NCBI GenBank assembly: GCA_963921425.1
Contig: OY992839.1
Coordinates: forward strand, 3,970,501 to 4,034,500
DNA: 64,000 nt
Direction of reading: 5' to 3'
Source: Dryas octopetala
Taxonomy: Eukaryota > Streptophyta > Magnoliopsida > Rosales > Rosaceae
Positions 10,705-22,800 of this stretch are shown here, in pieces; positions within the stretch are counted from its first letter, which is position 1; the number at the start of each line of letters is the position of its first letter. Under the pieces are notes generated by a model, which was not told the DNA's origin, made no database searches, and saw only the letters and a list, made by a program, of their open reading frames with translations. The translations under genes were made by a program, and so were the position numbers.

Positions 10705-10985
10705 TTCGCGGTTTCAATTTTAGTTCGTAGTTGTAGTTTACAGTTTCAGTTTCAGTTCACAATTTCAGTTTGCAGTTGCATTTTCAGTTCGTAGTTTCAG
10801 TTCACAGTTGCAATTTGCAGTTGCAGTTTCAGTTCATAGTTTCAGTTTCAGTTTGCAGTTTTAGTTTTAGTTTTAGTTTTAGTTTACAGTTTTAGTTTGC
10901 AGTTTTAGTTTTAGTTTCAATTCACAGTTTTAGTTTGCGGTTTCAGTTGAAATCTCAATTGCAGTTTCAGTTTCAATTGTAATTT
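10705..10985. repeat. Degenerate AGTTTC/AGTTGC hexamer array
   Basis: About 280 bases made almost entirely of variants of CAGTTT, CAGTTG, TAGTTT and TTCAGT in head-to-tail order. The unit is six bases but drifts, so it looks old rather than freshly expanded. No coding frame is favoured. It ends about 55 bases before the lone MITE arm at 11042. Confidence 0.8.
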
Positions 10986-11041
10986 TATTTATGAAAATTC
11001 TCAAATTTGATGTATTATTTTGAATTCTAAGTTTCATTTAG

Positions 11042-11210
11042 CCCCGTTAGCAAAAATAAAGCTGACATTTAACTGTTTTCTCAATAAATTGATGGACGAA
11101 ATTTCATTTTTTAATTTACATAATAAATCAGGTGTATATTTGAAATATTTGAAAGTTCGTAGACCCCGTTGAAATAACATATATAGTTATGTGTCTAAAT
11201 TAAATTTATG
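11042..11210. mobile_element. Lone arm of the E2F-motif MULE-like MITE
   Basis: About 170 bases closely match the terminal arms of the elements at 18062-18801 and 63014-63756: the same CCCCGTTAGCAAAA inner edge and the same TGTGTCTAAATTAAATTTAT outer edge. The E2F-bearing centre and the other arm are missing, so this is a solo or deleted copy. Confidence 0.8.
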
Positions 11211-11600
11211 TCTAATAATTTTCTGAAATATGGAGTCCTCCTTTTAATGTTTTTAGATTTGGGTGCGCACTCTAAGGAATTTGTTTGCATGTGTCGTTAG
11301 CTTGCAGGTAGTGTTCATCACTTTCCGCTTTTATGGTTGACTAGATTCAATTTTAAAGTTGAAATTTGGGTTAATATATATTACTTGGAAGTTAGTTTTG
11401 TGGGTTTGTGTATTTTTGTGTCATGTGTTTTTTGTTGGGCTTTATAGGGGTTGGGCTGTAAGTAAGTAGAAGGTAGAGTTTAGGGTTTAAGGTTTAGGGT
11501 TTCAGTAATTATTTTTGTTTGAGTGCTTTTAGTTAATTTAAAAGATTGTTCATACTTTGTAATTAATCGGACTCTTTAATCTGCCCAAATACCTCAACCA
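11211..11600. other. Spacer before the second tRNA-Lys gene
   Basis: AT-rich. Contains a short telomere-like run of TTTAGGG/TTTAAGG units near 11480-11505. Nothing else recognised. Confidence 0.4.
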
Positions 11601-11673
11601 GCCGTCTTAGCTCAGCTGGTAGAGCGCATGGCTTTTAACTATGTGGTCGTGGGTTCGATTCCCACAGACGGCG
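11601..11673 (+). tRNA. tRNA-Lys (anticodon UUU), second copy
   Basis: Identical to the gene at 9917-9989 except for one C-to-T change in the 3' strand of the anticodon stem (ACTATG instead of ACCATG), which turns a G-C pair into G-U and keeps the stem. Anticodon TTT, A and B boxes and acceptor are intact. TTCTTAGTTTT follows and may terminate transcription. The flanks do not match the first copy. Confidence 0.95.
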
Positions 11674-11872
11674 TTCTTAGTTTTATAATTATTTGTTTAA
11701 AAATCAATAATCTTTTTAGTCCAAAAAAATAATAATAAACAATAATCTTTTTACAGAAATAATTTCCAGAGATATATCTGCTTCTGAATTTCTATCCCTC
11801 TTTCTCCCGCAAAAGCAAAAGCCAAAAGCAAAAACCCAACCAAAACCCAAAACCAGAGAAACCAAACAAAAA

Positions 11873-14800
11873 ATGTTGCAGAGCAGCACCATCTTCACCA
11901 GTTGTTCATACCCAGCTGCACAACCTCTAAACCCAGCTATTGTCTCTCCTGCTTTCCCATCTGTCCTCTCATTTTCTTTCACCACACCCTCCTCTCACAA
12001 CCACAACCACCAGCCGCCCCAACCTCAGTGGCAACGACCAAAGCAACCCATCAAGAAGAAGAAGAAGAGGCAGTTTCTGCGCTTCTGCGGCACTTATGAG
12101 GTGGGTGGAGGCTACCCAGATGAGGGATTGGGTGTACAAGACAAGAGCAAAACCACCAACCCAAAATTGGACCCTGCCCAGTATGAAGCTCTTCTTAAAG
12201 GCGGTGAGCAAGTCACTTCTGTTCTCGAAGAGATGATCACGCTTGTAAGTTCTCGCTCCTCTCCCTATTCCGATTTTGCAGTTATTTAAGTGTTTCTTTC
12301 AACTACCCTGTTGGTTAATTTTGCGGGAAATTGGGTTATGCAGCTGTTTTGTTTTTTATCTAGAGGTTGGTTGCGTATGAGCATTTGTTGGGGTAGTGTA
12401 GCTTAAAATAATGAAATGCCATCAAAACGTTACAAACATATTTGTGCATTTTGTCTAGTGCTATTAGTACCATTAGATATGAACATGGATGAGGCACAGT
12501 TTGAAATGTTGCAGGGCAAACTGATGCTTCATTATTATACTGATCATTAGTTGTACATGTGGGCACAGTTGGAAGATATGAACATGGATGAGGCTTCTGA
12601 AGAGGTGGCAGTGGAATTGGCTGCACAAGGGGTCCTAGGGAAGAGAGTTGATGAGATGGAATCGGGTTTCATGATGGCGCTAGATTACATGATCCAACTT
12701 GCTGAGAATGACCATGATGATAAGGTTCCATTTCAACTTTACATATTGCACTAGCTTTAATTTGGTATCTTGCACAATCTTATTTTTTTCAAATATTTGA
12801 TATCGTATACGTGCCTTTAATTGATGATACATGTTTTTCTGGTTTTTTATTTTTATTTGTTTGTGGCACTATTAATTAGGTTTTGAATTAGCATACACTA
12901 AAAACAATTAATGATGCATTTTCTTTTTCGCGGGGAAGAGGGTGGGAGACAGAGGAGGGGAACATAATTTTTGCCTAGCAGTATGTGTGGGCTATGGTGG
13001 CTGAGGACTCAACTGGTTCCCCTACCAATTGTTTCCATACTATGATGGGAACTGAACCTTCTAATAATTCATTTATAGCAGCAGTTATGAATTTATTGAT
13101 GGCTGCAAGCTGCAATTTCAATGCATGAACTTTTATGGCCACATCCAGGCACTTTTAGTACTGCTGTGGCTTGAATACTTTTTTTACATTTAGCCAACTT
13201 AAATCGTTTTCCTTTTGTTCAAATAAATTTGGTCCACATAATGTTGTTGTCCTATGATTTAATATCCTGTGACCAAAAGTTAGACATGGGCTCTTTACTC
13301 TGACTGTTTTGATCGTCTATTTTCAGCGCAAGTCACTATTGGAGGTGATCAAGGAGACGGTGTTATCTTATCTTACGAAAAAATGCCCCCCACATGTAAG
13401 GAGTTTTCTTTTTTAGCCAATTTCTGATTCTTGTTTCCGATTAATTGCTAGTCTCGACTCTTGACCACTATGGTTACTAAAAGCTAATGTTTCCCTTTTA
13501 AACTTTTTTTCTGTAATTATTTCTAGGTTCAAGTGATTGGCCTACTCTGTAGAACTCCTCAGAAAGAAAGCAGACATGAATTACTACGCAGAGTGGCTGC
13601 GGGTGGTGGTGTGTTTAAAAGTAAAAATGATGTCAAAGTTCATGTTCCAGCTGCAAATCTTAATGATATTGCCAACCAGGCTGATGATTTACTTGAGGTA
13701 ATCACTACAAAGGCACCTGCATGCTATCATCTTCTGCATAGAGTGCATGTTTGGTTATAAACAATACATGCCTATCATTGTAAATCATGCTGGGAACTAT
13801 GGGATTGTTGGAACTTCTCTTAAATATTTCAAATGAGATGTGAGACACCATCAGAACATGTTTTTTAATCGAATCTAGGTTTCAAGTTGAATCTTGTTTT
13901 GAATTGGGAAACCTCTTTCAGGACTTTCATTTAGTGCTTTCAAATTGAGAAATGGTATTCTTAACTTACAAAGACTATAGTTGTTGTAATGTGTAGTGAT
14001 ATTCAATAGAACTGGCTCAGGTCCTTTCATACTTTTATGTGTTATGTTGCGTGAGGTGTGAATTTGTACTTCCTTTGTTTTTATCAATAGTTGAAGTTAA
14101 TATGAAAGCTTATTTCTTTTGTTTTTTCTAATCATTTAATTTTTTTTTTTTTTTGAAGACAATGGAAACTCGGCCTGTAGTTCCAGATCGGAAACTGCTT
14201 GCAAGACTTGTTTTGATCAGAGAGGAAGCTCGGAATATGATGGGAGGTGGAATACTAGATGAGAGAAATGATCGTGGCTTTAACACTCTTCCTGAATCCG
14301 AGGTCTGTATCTGTGCATTTATAAAAAAGTAAAATGTTACCATCATCATCCGTTATTGCTTTGGCATGATTAAAATTCCTGTCAGTGCAGGTGAACTTCT
14401 TAACAAAACTGGTAGCTTTGAAACCGGGGAAGACTGTGAAGGAAATGATAAAAGATGTAATGGAAGGAAAAAATGAAGGTGCTGACAATTCTAGCAGTGA
14501 TGAGGAAGATACCACTGGTAGAAAGGGTTTGAGTGGAATCGCAGGAAGGGTGGGTTTAAAATACAGTCCATAATTATGACGTGTGTGTGGGCACGTGTCT
14601 CAATGTGCGCGTGCGCACACATGCATGCGCGCGCACACACGCACACACACACTCACACACAACATGTCTAAATAGTTATTGGTATCAGATCATATTGACT
14701 CATGCATCATCATTTCCAGGAAAGTGTTACAGGACGAAAACCACTTCCTGTGCGCCCTGGCATGTTTCTTGAGACTGTCTCCAAGGTAAGAGTCATTTGA

Positions 14801-15457
14801 TGCACCCGTTTAACTTTTAAATTGTAAGTTGTAACACAGTCATTTCAAGCCTTGTGGACCTCAGGGCTCAGGATGTCTAAAGACCACGATGTGGTCAAGT
14901 TGGGTAATGTTTGAGGACAATATCTATATTTGGTGTTCAAAATCTTCTAAAAGATTTTTCATACCCCGTAAGCATCTATAAGGTTAAATGGGGTTGAGCC
15001 ACTTTGATCAAACTGATATAGTGATATATGCAGTAACCCGACTGTTTGGGATAAACCCTGATTGATTCTTGAACTTGCCAGGTTTTAGGTGGTATATATG
15101 CTGGAAATGTCTCTGGCATCACAGCACAACATCTAGAATGGGTAAGTTTCTTCCCCCCCACAAAATAAAAGAAGTTGTGCTTTCAATCTTACTGCATGAA
15201 TTACCAAGCATTTCTTTCAAATTTTTATTATAAAGAAGTCATAACATACACTTCCTTGTTAATCTTCTAATAATTTGTAGCTTGCTTGAGTAAGTCATGT
15301 GTGCAAATAGTTTGTCATATCATTTCCCATAATAATTTCCTTCACCACTTTACAGCCATGTTATTCCACATTCTTCCAGTGATTCATTTTGTTCCCTTGT
15401 CTCACAATACAGGTTCATGAGAAGACCCTTCAAGTACTTCAGGAAATAGCATTTTAA
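11873..15457 (+). CDS. Conserved plastid protein of unknown function
   Basis: Nine exons: 11873-12244, 12569-12724, 13327-13395, 13527-13697, 14159-14302, 14391-14549, 14720-14785, 15082-15141, 15413-15457. They give 413 residues. Every exon is a multiple of three, so all eight introns are phase 0. The first 60-70 residues are rich in Ser, Pro and Ala with few acids, then a Lys run, which suits a chloroplast transit peptide. The rest is soluble, acidic and mostly helical (LLKGGEQVTSVLEEMITL, AAQGVLGKRVDEMESGF) with no membrane segment or known catalytic motif. An acidic patch (residues about 325-335, SSSDEEDT) precedes a Gly/Arg-rich link. I recall similar unnamed plastid or 'seed maturation-like' proteins in plants but cannot fix the family. 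Intron 1 holds a 21-base copy of the start of exon 2. Confidence 0.85.
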
Positions 15458-17418
15458 ACATCTTATGGCTGGTGCATCATCTCCATTTTTGGCTAATCAT
15501 TTGCTGTCAGAACAGAGAAATTTTTTTGCATCAGTCTAGTAATTACCTCCCCCAAACTCACACTACAAAAATTAGGTCGTGAAAATGCGGAGTGCTTTAA
15601 AATTTGTCAGTGAGAAAAAAAATGATATACCCACCAGTCTTCCCAAGTGAAATTCATCTCAACTAACTAAATTTTTAATCTATTGTCTAATGATAGTAGG
15701 AATCAAACACAAGTATGCCTACATACTTTGTTATAAGGAAAGCACCCAGAATCAGCAAACCATGATGAAGATTCAAGAGTCCAATATACAGATAGTGGAA
15801 CACCATGTGTGGTAAGGTCCCATACTTGCATCAGTGTACACGTCAGTGGACCTTGGTAATGATTTATATGCCTTGAGGAGTAGAAGCAAACACAGCAAGG
15901 AATAAGGATTGCTACATATTCCCCTTATTATTTATAAAGCTTTTTCCCACGCCCTCTTCATGCCCTTTTTTCTTCCCTGCCTTTTGTGTAAAGCAAATAT
16001 GAAATGCACACAATCCTACCCACTTGGATTTTGCACCACCCTTCTCTACTCTCGACCCACATTGGCATGGCCTACCAATGTTGTCCATCCCATGCTCTCG
16101 TGTGAAAAATCTCTTTGTTTTTGTTCAGGGGATTAGCTTTATTATCAGATCAGATAACACCACATAGGCACACATAAAAGCAGAGTTGCCCACCTGAGCC
16201 GTCTTTGCAGATTGGTGCCTCACAACTATGTGAAATATGGAAGCTATGACCCAATGATCTGATGGAACTTTTAGTATGCTCTCTATGAGAGATTGAGAGT
16301 TTAGAGTGACTGGTTATTTTATGATGATAATTGAACTGTCTAATGATTATTTATAAAAAAGAAGAAAAAAAAAAGAGAAATATAAGTATGGTCTGTGGGG
16401 AAGACATGTTACTATATGTCCTATACACTCTCACCTATGGATGACTATTTTATGGCTCATTTCAAATGCTTAAGTTAAATGGGTTTTCACCATATTAGTG
16501 TAAAAATTACCATGAAAATAAAGAAAAAAGGTGGAAACTTATTATGTTCATGTCTTGAAGATTACATGTTAACCAAGTTTGGCGCTGTGTTAATTTTGTT
16601 GATCGCAAGCATATTATAGTTTCTTTCTGCTTTTTTGAAACATGACCTGTTTAACTTTGGGGTGGCAAGTGACAACGAAAGAAAGATGGTTCAAAACTCT
16701 TGCTGTACTAAGTCAAGCTCAGTTTATCCAAAAGATAAAGTTTTTTTTTTTTTCTTTTCTTTTTACCCTTTTTCATTTTAACTTTGAAAAGTTCTTTCTC
16801 CAATTGAGCGTGCACAAAATTACAAATGAGCTAATTTGTGAAATGAGGCGTGAATTTACTATCTGGATTAAATGATGTAATAAAGAGATTAAAATAATAG
16901 AAATAAATTCAATCTATGATTTAATGGTATATAGTAGTGATAAAAATGATTCAACAATCACATTGTCATTAATAAACATGCATGAAATGTAAAACCTTAG
17001 GTTATCACATACATATGACATGTAGCTTGCAAATCAATGAATTGATCTTGTCGTGTGACAAAGGCCATCCTAAAGACCTCTCTACCTAAAACAATTTGAA
17101 GGACGGAAGATATTAAAAGGCCACCTAAATGGCTAAATCTTAGGTTGCCCCACTATTATTATTATAAATCAACGTATTAATATTATTATTAAGCTATCAA
17201 ATAACTATATAATTACTGTTGGGTTGAACCGTTGAATTTGTAACGGTTAAAATTAATAATTTATTGACTCATTATATTAAATCCAACAATTGAATTGTCC
17301 ATGCTTGCTTGAACCACATATTAATACGGTAATACCTACTAGGCTACTACTAAAATCGAATCGTAGGAAAATCCCAAATATGAACATCCAACAAGTTTAC
17401 AAGTGCACACTATTTGGT
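15458..17418. other. Intergenic, no gene seen
   Basis: Nearly 2 kb of AT-rich DNA with the probable 3' untranslated region at its start. The ORFs at 15909-16136 and 16642-16875 lack family features. An interrupted T-run lies near 16740-16762. No convincing element was identified. Confidence 0.4.
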
Positions 17419-17728
17419 AGGGGAATGGGTCGGTTTTATCAGCCATTACCGACTAACAGATCCATTATTGATCAACTGATAATTCTACCAACAACTAACC
17501 CACCAAGTCGGACTGATAATACCAACCGACCCATCAAAGTTGGTTTTAAAATTGATCAAATGTTTGTCTAATAATTCTAACCGACTATATAGGCTTTATC
17601 GACAATTGACTCGCAGCTGACCCATAATGGGTGGTCAGTTGTTGGTTGTCAAAAATGGCCTTATCGGCCTTGTCGGGTCGAGTCGGTTGTTTGACCAATA
17701 TGCAACCGACCCGACCTATTCCCACCTG
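17419..17728. mobile_element. hAT-type MITE, 310 bp
   Basis: Starts AGGGGAATGGGTCGGTT and ends with the reverse complement of CAGGTGGGAATAGGTCGG. It is flanked by a perfect eight-base direct repeat TATTTGGT (17411-17418 and 17729-17736). The interior is rich in GTCGGTTG/CAACCGAC motifs and contains the near-palindrome CTGACCCATAATGGGTGGTCAG. No coding capacity. Confidence 0.78.
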
Positions 17729-18052
17729 TATTTGGTGGTTTAACCAGTTACATTGAACCCTATGAAACTATGAAAGTATGAAACGTAAAAAACAACCGTT
17801 GTCTCATCAATTCTGCTTTTTAAAAGGCAATCCAACTTTTATCTAGTGGTCCTTTGTAGAGTTGCGGTTTGACAATCCAACCGATATCGGTCTTATCGAT
17901 AATTGATTCGCAACTGACCCATAATGGGTGGGTCGGTTATTAGTTGTCAAAAATGACCTTATCAATCTTATCAAAAATGACCCATTCTCACCCGTAATTG
18001 GTAGTTTAACCAGTTACATTGAAGCCTATGAAACTACGAAAGTATGAAATGT
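17590..18052. repeat. Tandemly duplicated tract around the hAT MITE
   Basis: The right half of the hAT MITE plus following host DNA (about 17590-17875) is repeated in diverged form at 17880-18052. The flanking GTAAAAAACAACCGTTGTC segment at 17787 returns after the next MITE at about 18830. A local duplication therefore came before insertion of the 18062-18801 element into the second copy. Confidence 0.65.
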
Positions 18053-18061
18053 AAAAAACAA

Positions 18062-18801
18062 GGCATAAATTCAATTTAGACACATAACTATACATGCTAT
18101 TTCAACAAGGTCCACGAACTTTCAAATATTTCAAATATACACCTGATTTATTATGTAAATTGAAAAATAAAATTTCGTCCATCAATTTATTGAGAGATCA
18201 GTTAAATGTCAGCTTGACTTTTGCTAACGGGGATTAATTGGCGACGTGGCACCAACTCAGCATACATTTCCCGCCAAATGAGCAACACATGTCCACTTGA
18301 CACGGGCCCACACACCCATCACCTCTTTCTCGCTCGTCGAACGCTCTCCTGACCATTTAGTCTCCAAAAAATATCACGTTTTCCCCCAAATTCGAATATA
18401 AATCTCTCACTTGTGTTCAACGAGCGAGAAAGAGATGATGAGTTTGTGGACCCGTGTCAAGGGTTAGGTGGACCTGTGTCGGTCATTTGGCGGGAAATGA
18501 GCGACACGGGTCCACCTAACCCCTGATACGGACCCACAAACTCTCTCTCTCTATTATTATTAAATTGTGGGCATGTATCGCTCATTTGGCGGGAAATGTT
18601 TGCTGAGATAGCGCCATGTTGCCAAGTAATCCCGGTCAGCAAAAACTAAGCTGTCATTTAACTGATCTCTCAACAAATCAATAGATAGAAATTCATTTTT
18701 CAATTTAGATAATAGATCGGGTGTATATTTAAAATATTTTAAAGTTCATAGATCCCGTTGAAATAGCTTATATAGTTATGTGTCTAAATTAAATTTATAC
18801 C
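18062..18801. mobile_element. MULE-like MITE carrying E2F-type motifs, copy A
   Basis: A 740-base element with inverted arms of about 170 bases: the left starts GGCATAAATTCAATTTAGAC and the right, reversed, GGTATAAATTTAATTTAGAC. It is flanked by AAAAAACAA (18053-18061 and 18803-18811), consistent with a nine-base Mutator-type duplication. The centre holds three copies of the palindrome TTTCCCGCCAAA/TTTGGCGGGAAA (18267-18278, 18486-18497, 18585-18596) among further inverted GACACGGG/CCCGTGTC segments. No transposase. It lies 1.04 kb upstream of the fimbrin start codon. Confidence 0.85.
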
Positions 18802-19837
18802 AAAAAAACAACCTATGAAAGTATAAAATATAAAAAACAACCGTTGTCTCATCAACTCTGCTTTTTAAAAGGCAATCCAACTTTTATCCAGCTCTACTTT
18901 GCAGAGTTGCAGTTGGGCAAAGGCCTATATCAACATCCATATACCCTATACTCTTTCGGAATGAATCACCACGTTATAAGTAATATAATATTCAATGCCC
19001 AACTCTAGCTGTTTTAGGCAATTACTAATCCATAAGCCAACTTTATATCCTATACAATCATAATGAATGGTGATTACCCTTTTATAGTTGAAGACAGGAA
19101 ACATAAATTTATTACATTAAGAAATTAAAAGAGCGGTTGTATTGTAGATTTTTTCAGCAAACAATAAAAATTCAATGCCCAATTAAGCTAGTTGTAACAA
19201 GTACTCGCAACACATATAATATGATAGTTTTTTATTGAGTTCAGAATAAAAAGGTTTTGCTAATTGCTAATTTTTAATGTTGATGTTAGTGTTGGTGTAA
19301 TTGTTTATTAATCAATGTTCAAAACTTGAAATCGTAACGGTCTAAGCACAGTTGAAACTTACAAGTTGGAAGCAACTGTGGAATGAGGAGGATTAAAGGA
19401 CCTATTAGTCATTATTTGAATTGTTCAACGACATTCTGGACCCACTCCCTTTCCTCCACACACTATACTCCTCACTCCTCACAAACAGAAAAAGATGAAG
19501 CTTGCGAAGTATGAACCATTGAACCCCATTCATTCATTGATTGAGATTTGAGAGAGAGAGAGGACAAGATGGTCATAATTTGAATTCCTCAAAAATTCAA
19601 AGCAACAAACTTTGAACTCTGACAGCTCTACCCCAACCCAACTCTGTTGGCCACCCTCCTCCTCCTACTACTTGTACTACTACCTTCTTCTTCAATTCTT
19701 CTGCTACTCTCTCATCTCTAACTTCCATTTAATTCATTATTAAATCAAAGTGGGTTTGTGGGGATAGCAAAGAGTGAAACAGATCAGCTCAGCTGCTCAG
19801 CTCACCATTCATCTTCTTCTTTCTTGGAGCTCCAGAA
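18802..19837. other. Fimbrin upstream region
   Basis: The first 100 bases continue the duplicated tract seen at 17770-17875. The last 350 bases (from about 19480) are CT-rich and leader-like, with a GA run at 19550-19562. No other gene seen. Confidence 0.5.
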
Positions 19838-22800
19838 ATGTCGGGCTACGTGGGCATTCTGGTTTCAGATCCATGGCTCCAGAACCAGTTCACCCAAGTC
19901 GAGCTCCGCAGCTTAAAGTCCCACGTACGTCTTCTTCTAATCTTCTTATCTAACACCAATCTACATACCCTTTTCGTTTCTTCAGCTTTTTCTAGTTTTT
20001 TTTTTTTTTTTTTTGTTGAATTGGTTTTTGAACGATCTGAAAATGTGTGATGGTGGTGGTGGTGATGATGGTGAAGTTCGTAAGCATGAAGAGGGAGAAC
20101 GGAAGGCTCACGCTTGGAGACTTGCCTGCCAAGATGTCGAGGCTCAAGGTTGTGGGATCAGAGAATCTCACTGAACAAGACAGAGCTTCCTTCATTCACG
20201 ATTTGTATCCCAACCTTGATGACGATGTCGATTTTGAGTTCTTCCTCAGGGTCTGTTCTGCTCTCTAATTTACAATTTTACTTCAAAACCCAACTGAATA
20301 CTCTGCTCTGTTTGTTATTTATTGCTTGATTGATTGGATAATAATATAATTTGTATGGGATGTTGAAGAAACTGAAGCTGAAGTTATTGATTTTGAGACC
20401 CTCTTAATTGAATTGGAAAATGGAGTTACAAGTTATTGAAACGATGGCAGGTTTATTTGCAACTCCAAGCTCATGCCACAGCCACAACTGGGAGTGGTGC
20501 CAAGAACAACTCCTCATCTGCCTTTCTCAAGGCTGCTACCACCACTTTGCTTCACACCATTAGCGAATCCGAGAAGGCATCCTATGTAGCACACATCAAT
20601 AACTACCTTGCACAAGATGATTTCCTAAAGAGATACCTTCCTATTGATCCATCAACCAATGATTTATTCGAGATCGCCAAAGATGGAGTACTTTTATGGT
20701 GATTGATCATTATTCTTACTTCTCCTTTTTGTATCTTTCTGTTGAGTTGTTTTTTCGGTGTGGAATTGTGGATTGGATTTTGAGGGTTTGTTTTTTGGAT
20801 ACAGTAAGCTGATCAATGTTGCAGTGCCCGGAACAATTGATGAACGAGCTATCAATACTAAGAGAGTACTCAATCCGTGGGAGAGAAACGAAAACCATAC
20901 TCTCTGCCTCAACTCTGCTAAGGCTGTTGGATGTACTGTAGTCAATATTGGGACTCAGGACTTCATTGAAGGAAGGGTATGCATACATGCCTTTTAATGT
21001 ATATAAAATGTGTGCACACACAAACACATGTATGTATTGCTGCTGCTTACTTGAGTTGAGTTATAAAATATACATACTTGTCGTGGATACTTATCAATAC
21101 TGTTCTCCTTGTTTGGTTTTCAGCGTCATCTTGTTCTTGGATTGATTTCTCAGATTATCAAGGTAAGACTTTCAGGTTTATATAACTCTTTGTTGATATA
21201 AAATTCATCAGCATGGAGTTTGATTTTGGAAAAATTTATGGGCTATATCTGAACCAAAGGTTTCTTATGAAAGCCATGTAGTCTTGGTAGATAACTATAT
21301 ATAAAGTTGGATATGGAATGCAATGCAAGCTGCATATTTTTCTTTTTAAGAGTGTTTATACTAATTGTTATGCTATACAGATACAATTATTGGCAGACCT
21401 CAACTTGAAGAAAACGCCTCAATTGGTGGAGTTGGTTGATGATAGTAAGGTTAGAACGTCCTAATTCATATAAGTCTTGATTCCTAGAACAATTTGGGGG
21501 CGAGTATTTAAACCAATAAATTTTCTAATGTCTTCGATATTGAAAACCAACAGGATGTGGAAGAGTTGATGAGTCTACCACCAGATAAGATATTATTAAG
21601 GTGGATGAATTTCCAATTGAAGAAATCAGAATATAAAAAGATAGTCACAAACTTCTCCTCGGATGTGAAGGTATGAGACTAAATTAATATTTTGTCAAGG
21701 TTGATAGACATAACTTGCCTTCCTCATTTATAGAAGCAAATAGGAAAGGAAGCCTGTGATTTGATTCAATGGATTGCAACAGCTTTAACTGCTATGTAGT
21801 TTGACATATATTGCATGGATATTTCTAGTGTTTGATGGTATGAGATGCCTGTCTTGCAGGACGGAGAGGCTTATGCTCACCTCTTAAATGTTCTCGCACC
21901 TGAGCACAGTAATCCATCTGCATTGGCTGCAAAAAATCCTTTGGAAAGAGCAAAGTTAGTTCTTGAACATGCAGATAGGATGGGTTGCAAGAGATATTTG
22001 ACTGCAAAAGATATTGTTGAAGGATCCCCAAATCTTAACCTTGCTTTTGTTGCACATATTTTCCAGCATAGGTGAGAATTAACCCTTCTTGAGCAATGTA
22101 TTCCTTTTAGAATGGCTACCTTCACAATAGAACTTGAAATGTAAAAAATCTAAGTTTTACTCATTCACCTGTAGGAATGGTCTCTCAACCCAAACAAAGC
22201 AGATCTCATTCCTTGAAACTTTGCCAGATGACACCCAAATTTCCAGAGAAGAGAGAGCATTTCGCTTCTGGATAAATAGCTTCGGAAATTCAACATATAT
22301 CAATAATGTCTTTGAGGACGTCAGAGATGGGTAAAAACTAATTTGCTATTTTACTCTTAGATAAATGGTTAATATTATAGTGCTTTATCTATCCTCTGAA
22401 CATAAAGTATTCATATTCTGATAATATTATTATTGTCTTCAACCTAGTTGCACAACAAACTTCACATCAGATTCATGGTTCGAATAAAACCAAACTTCAA
22501 AAAAATTCCAAAACATTGAAAAACTCATTGTTCTTTTTTGGACTGATAATTCTGAAAGACTGAGGTTTTGTATATTTTGATTTTATGAAACATCACAATG
22601 GATGTAAACTAAATTCAAGTACTTCCAGAGTTAGACATTGCTAGCTAATCAAGCTGCTTGATTTTGGTTTCATCTAGAGCTGAATTGAAATTGGTTCTCT
22701 GCAGGTGGGTGCTTCTGGAGTGCCTGGACAAGATTTCACCAGGAATTGTCAATTGGAAGATTGCAAACAAGCCTCCAATTAAAATGCCATTCAGAAAAGT

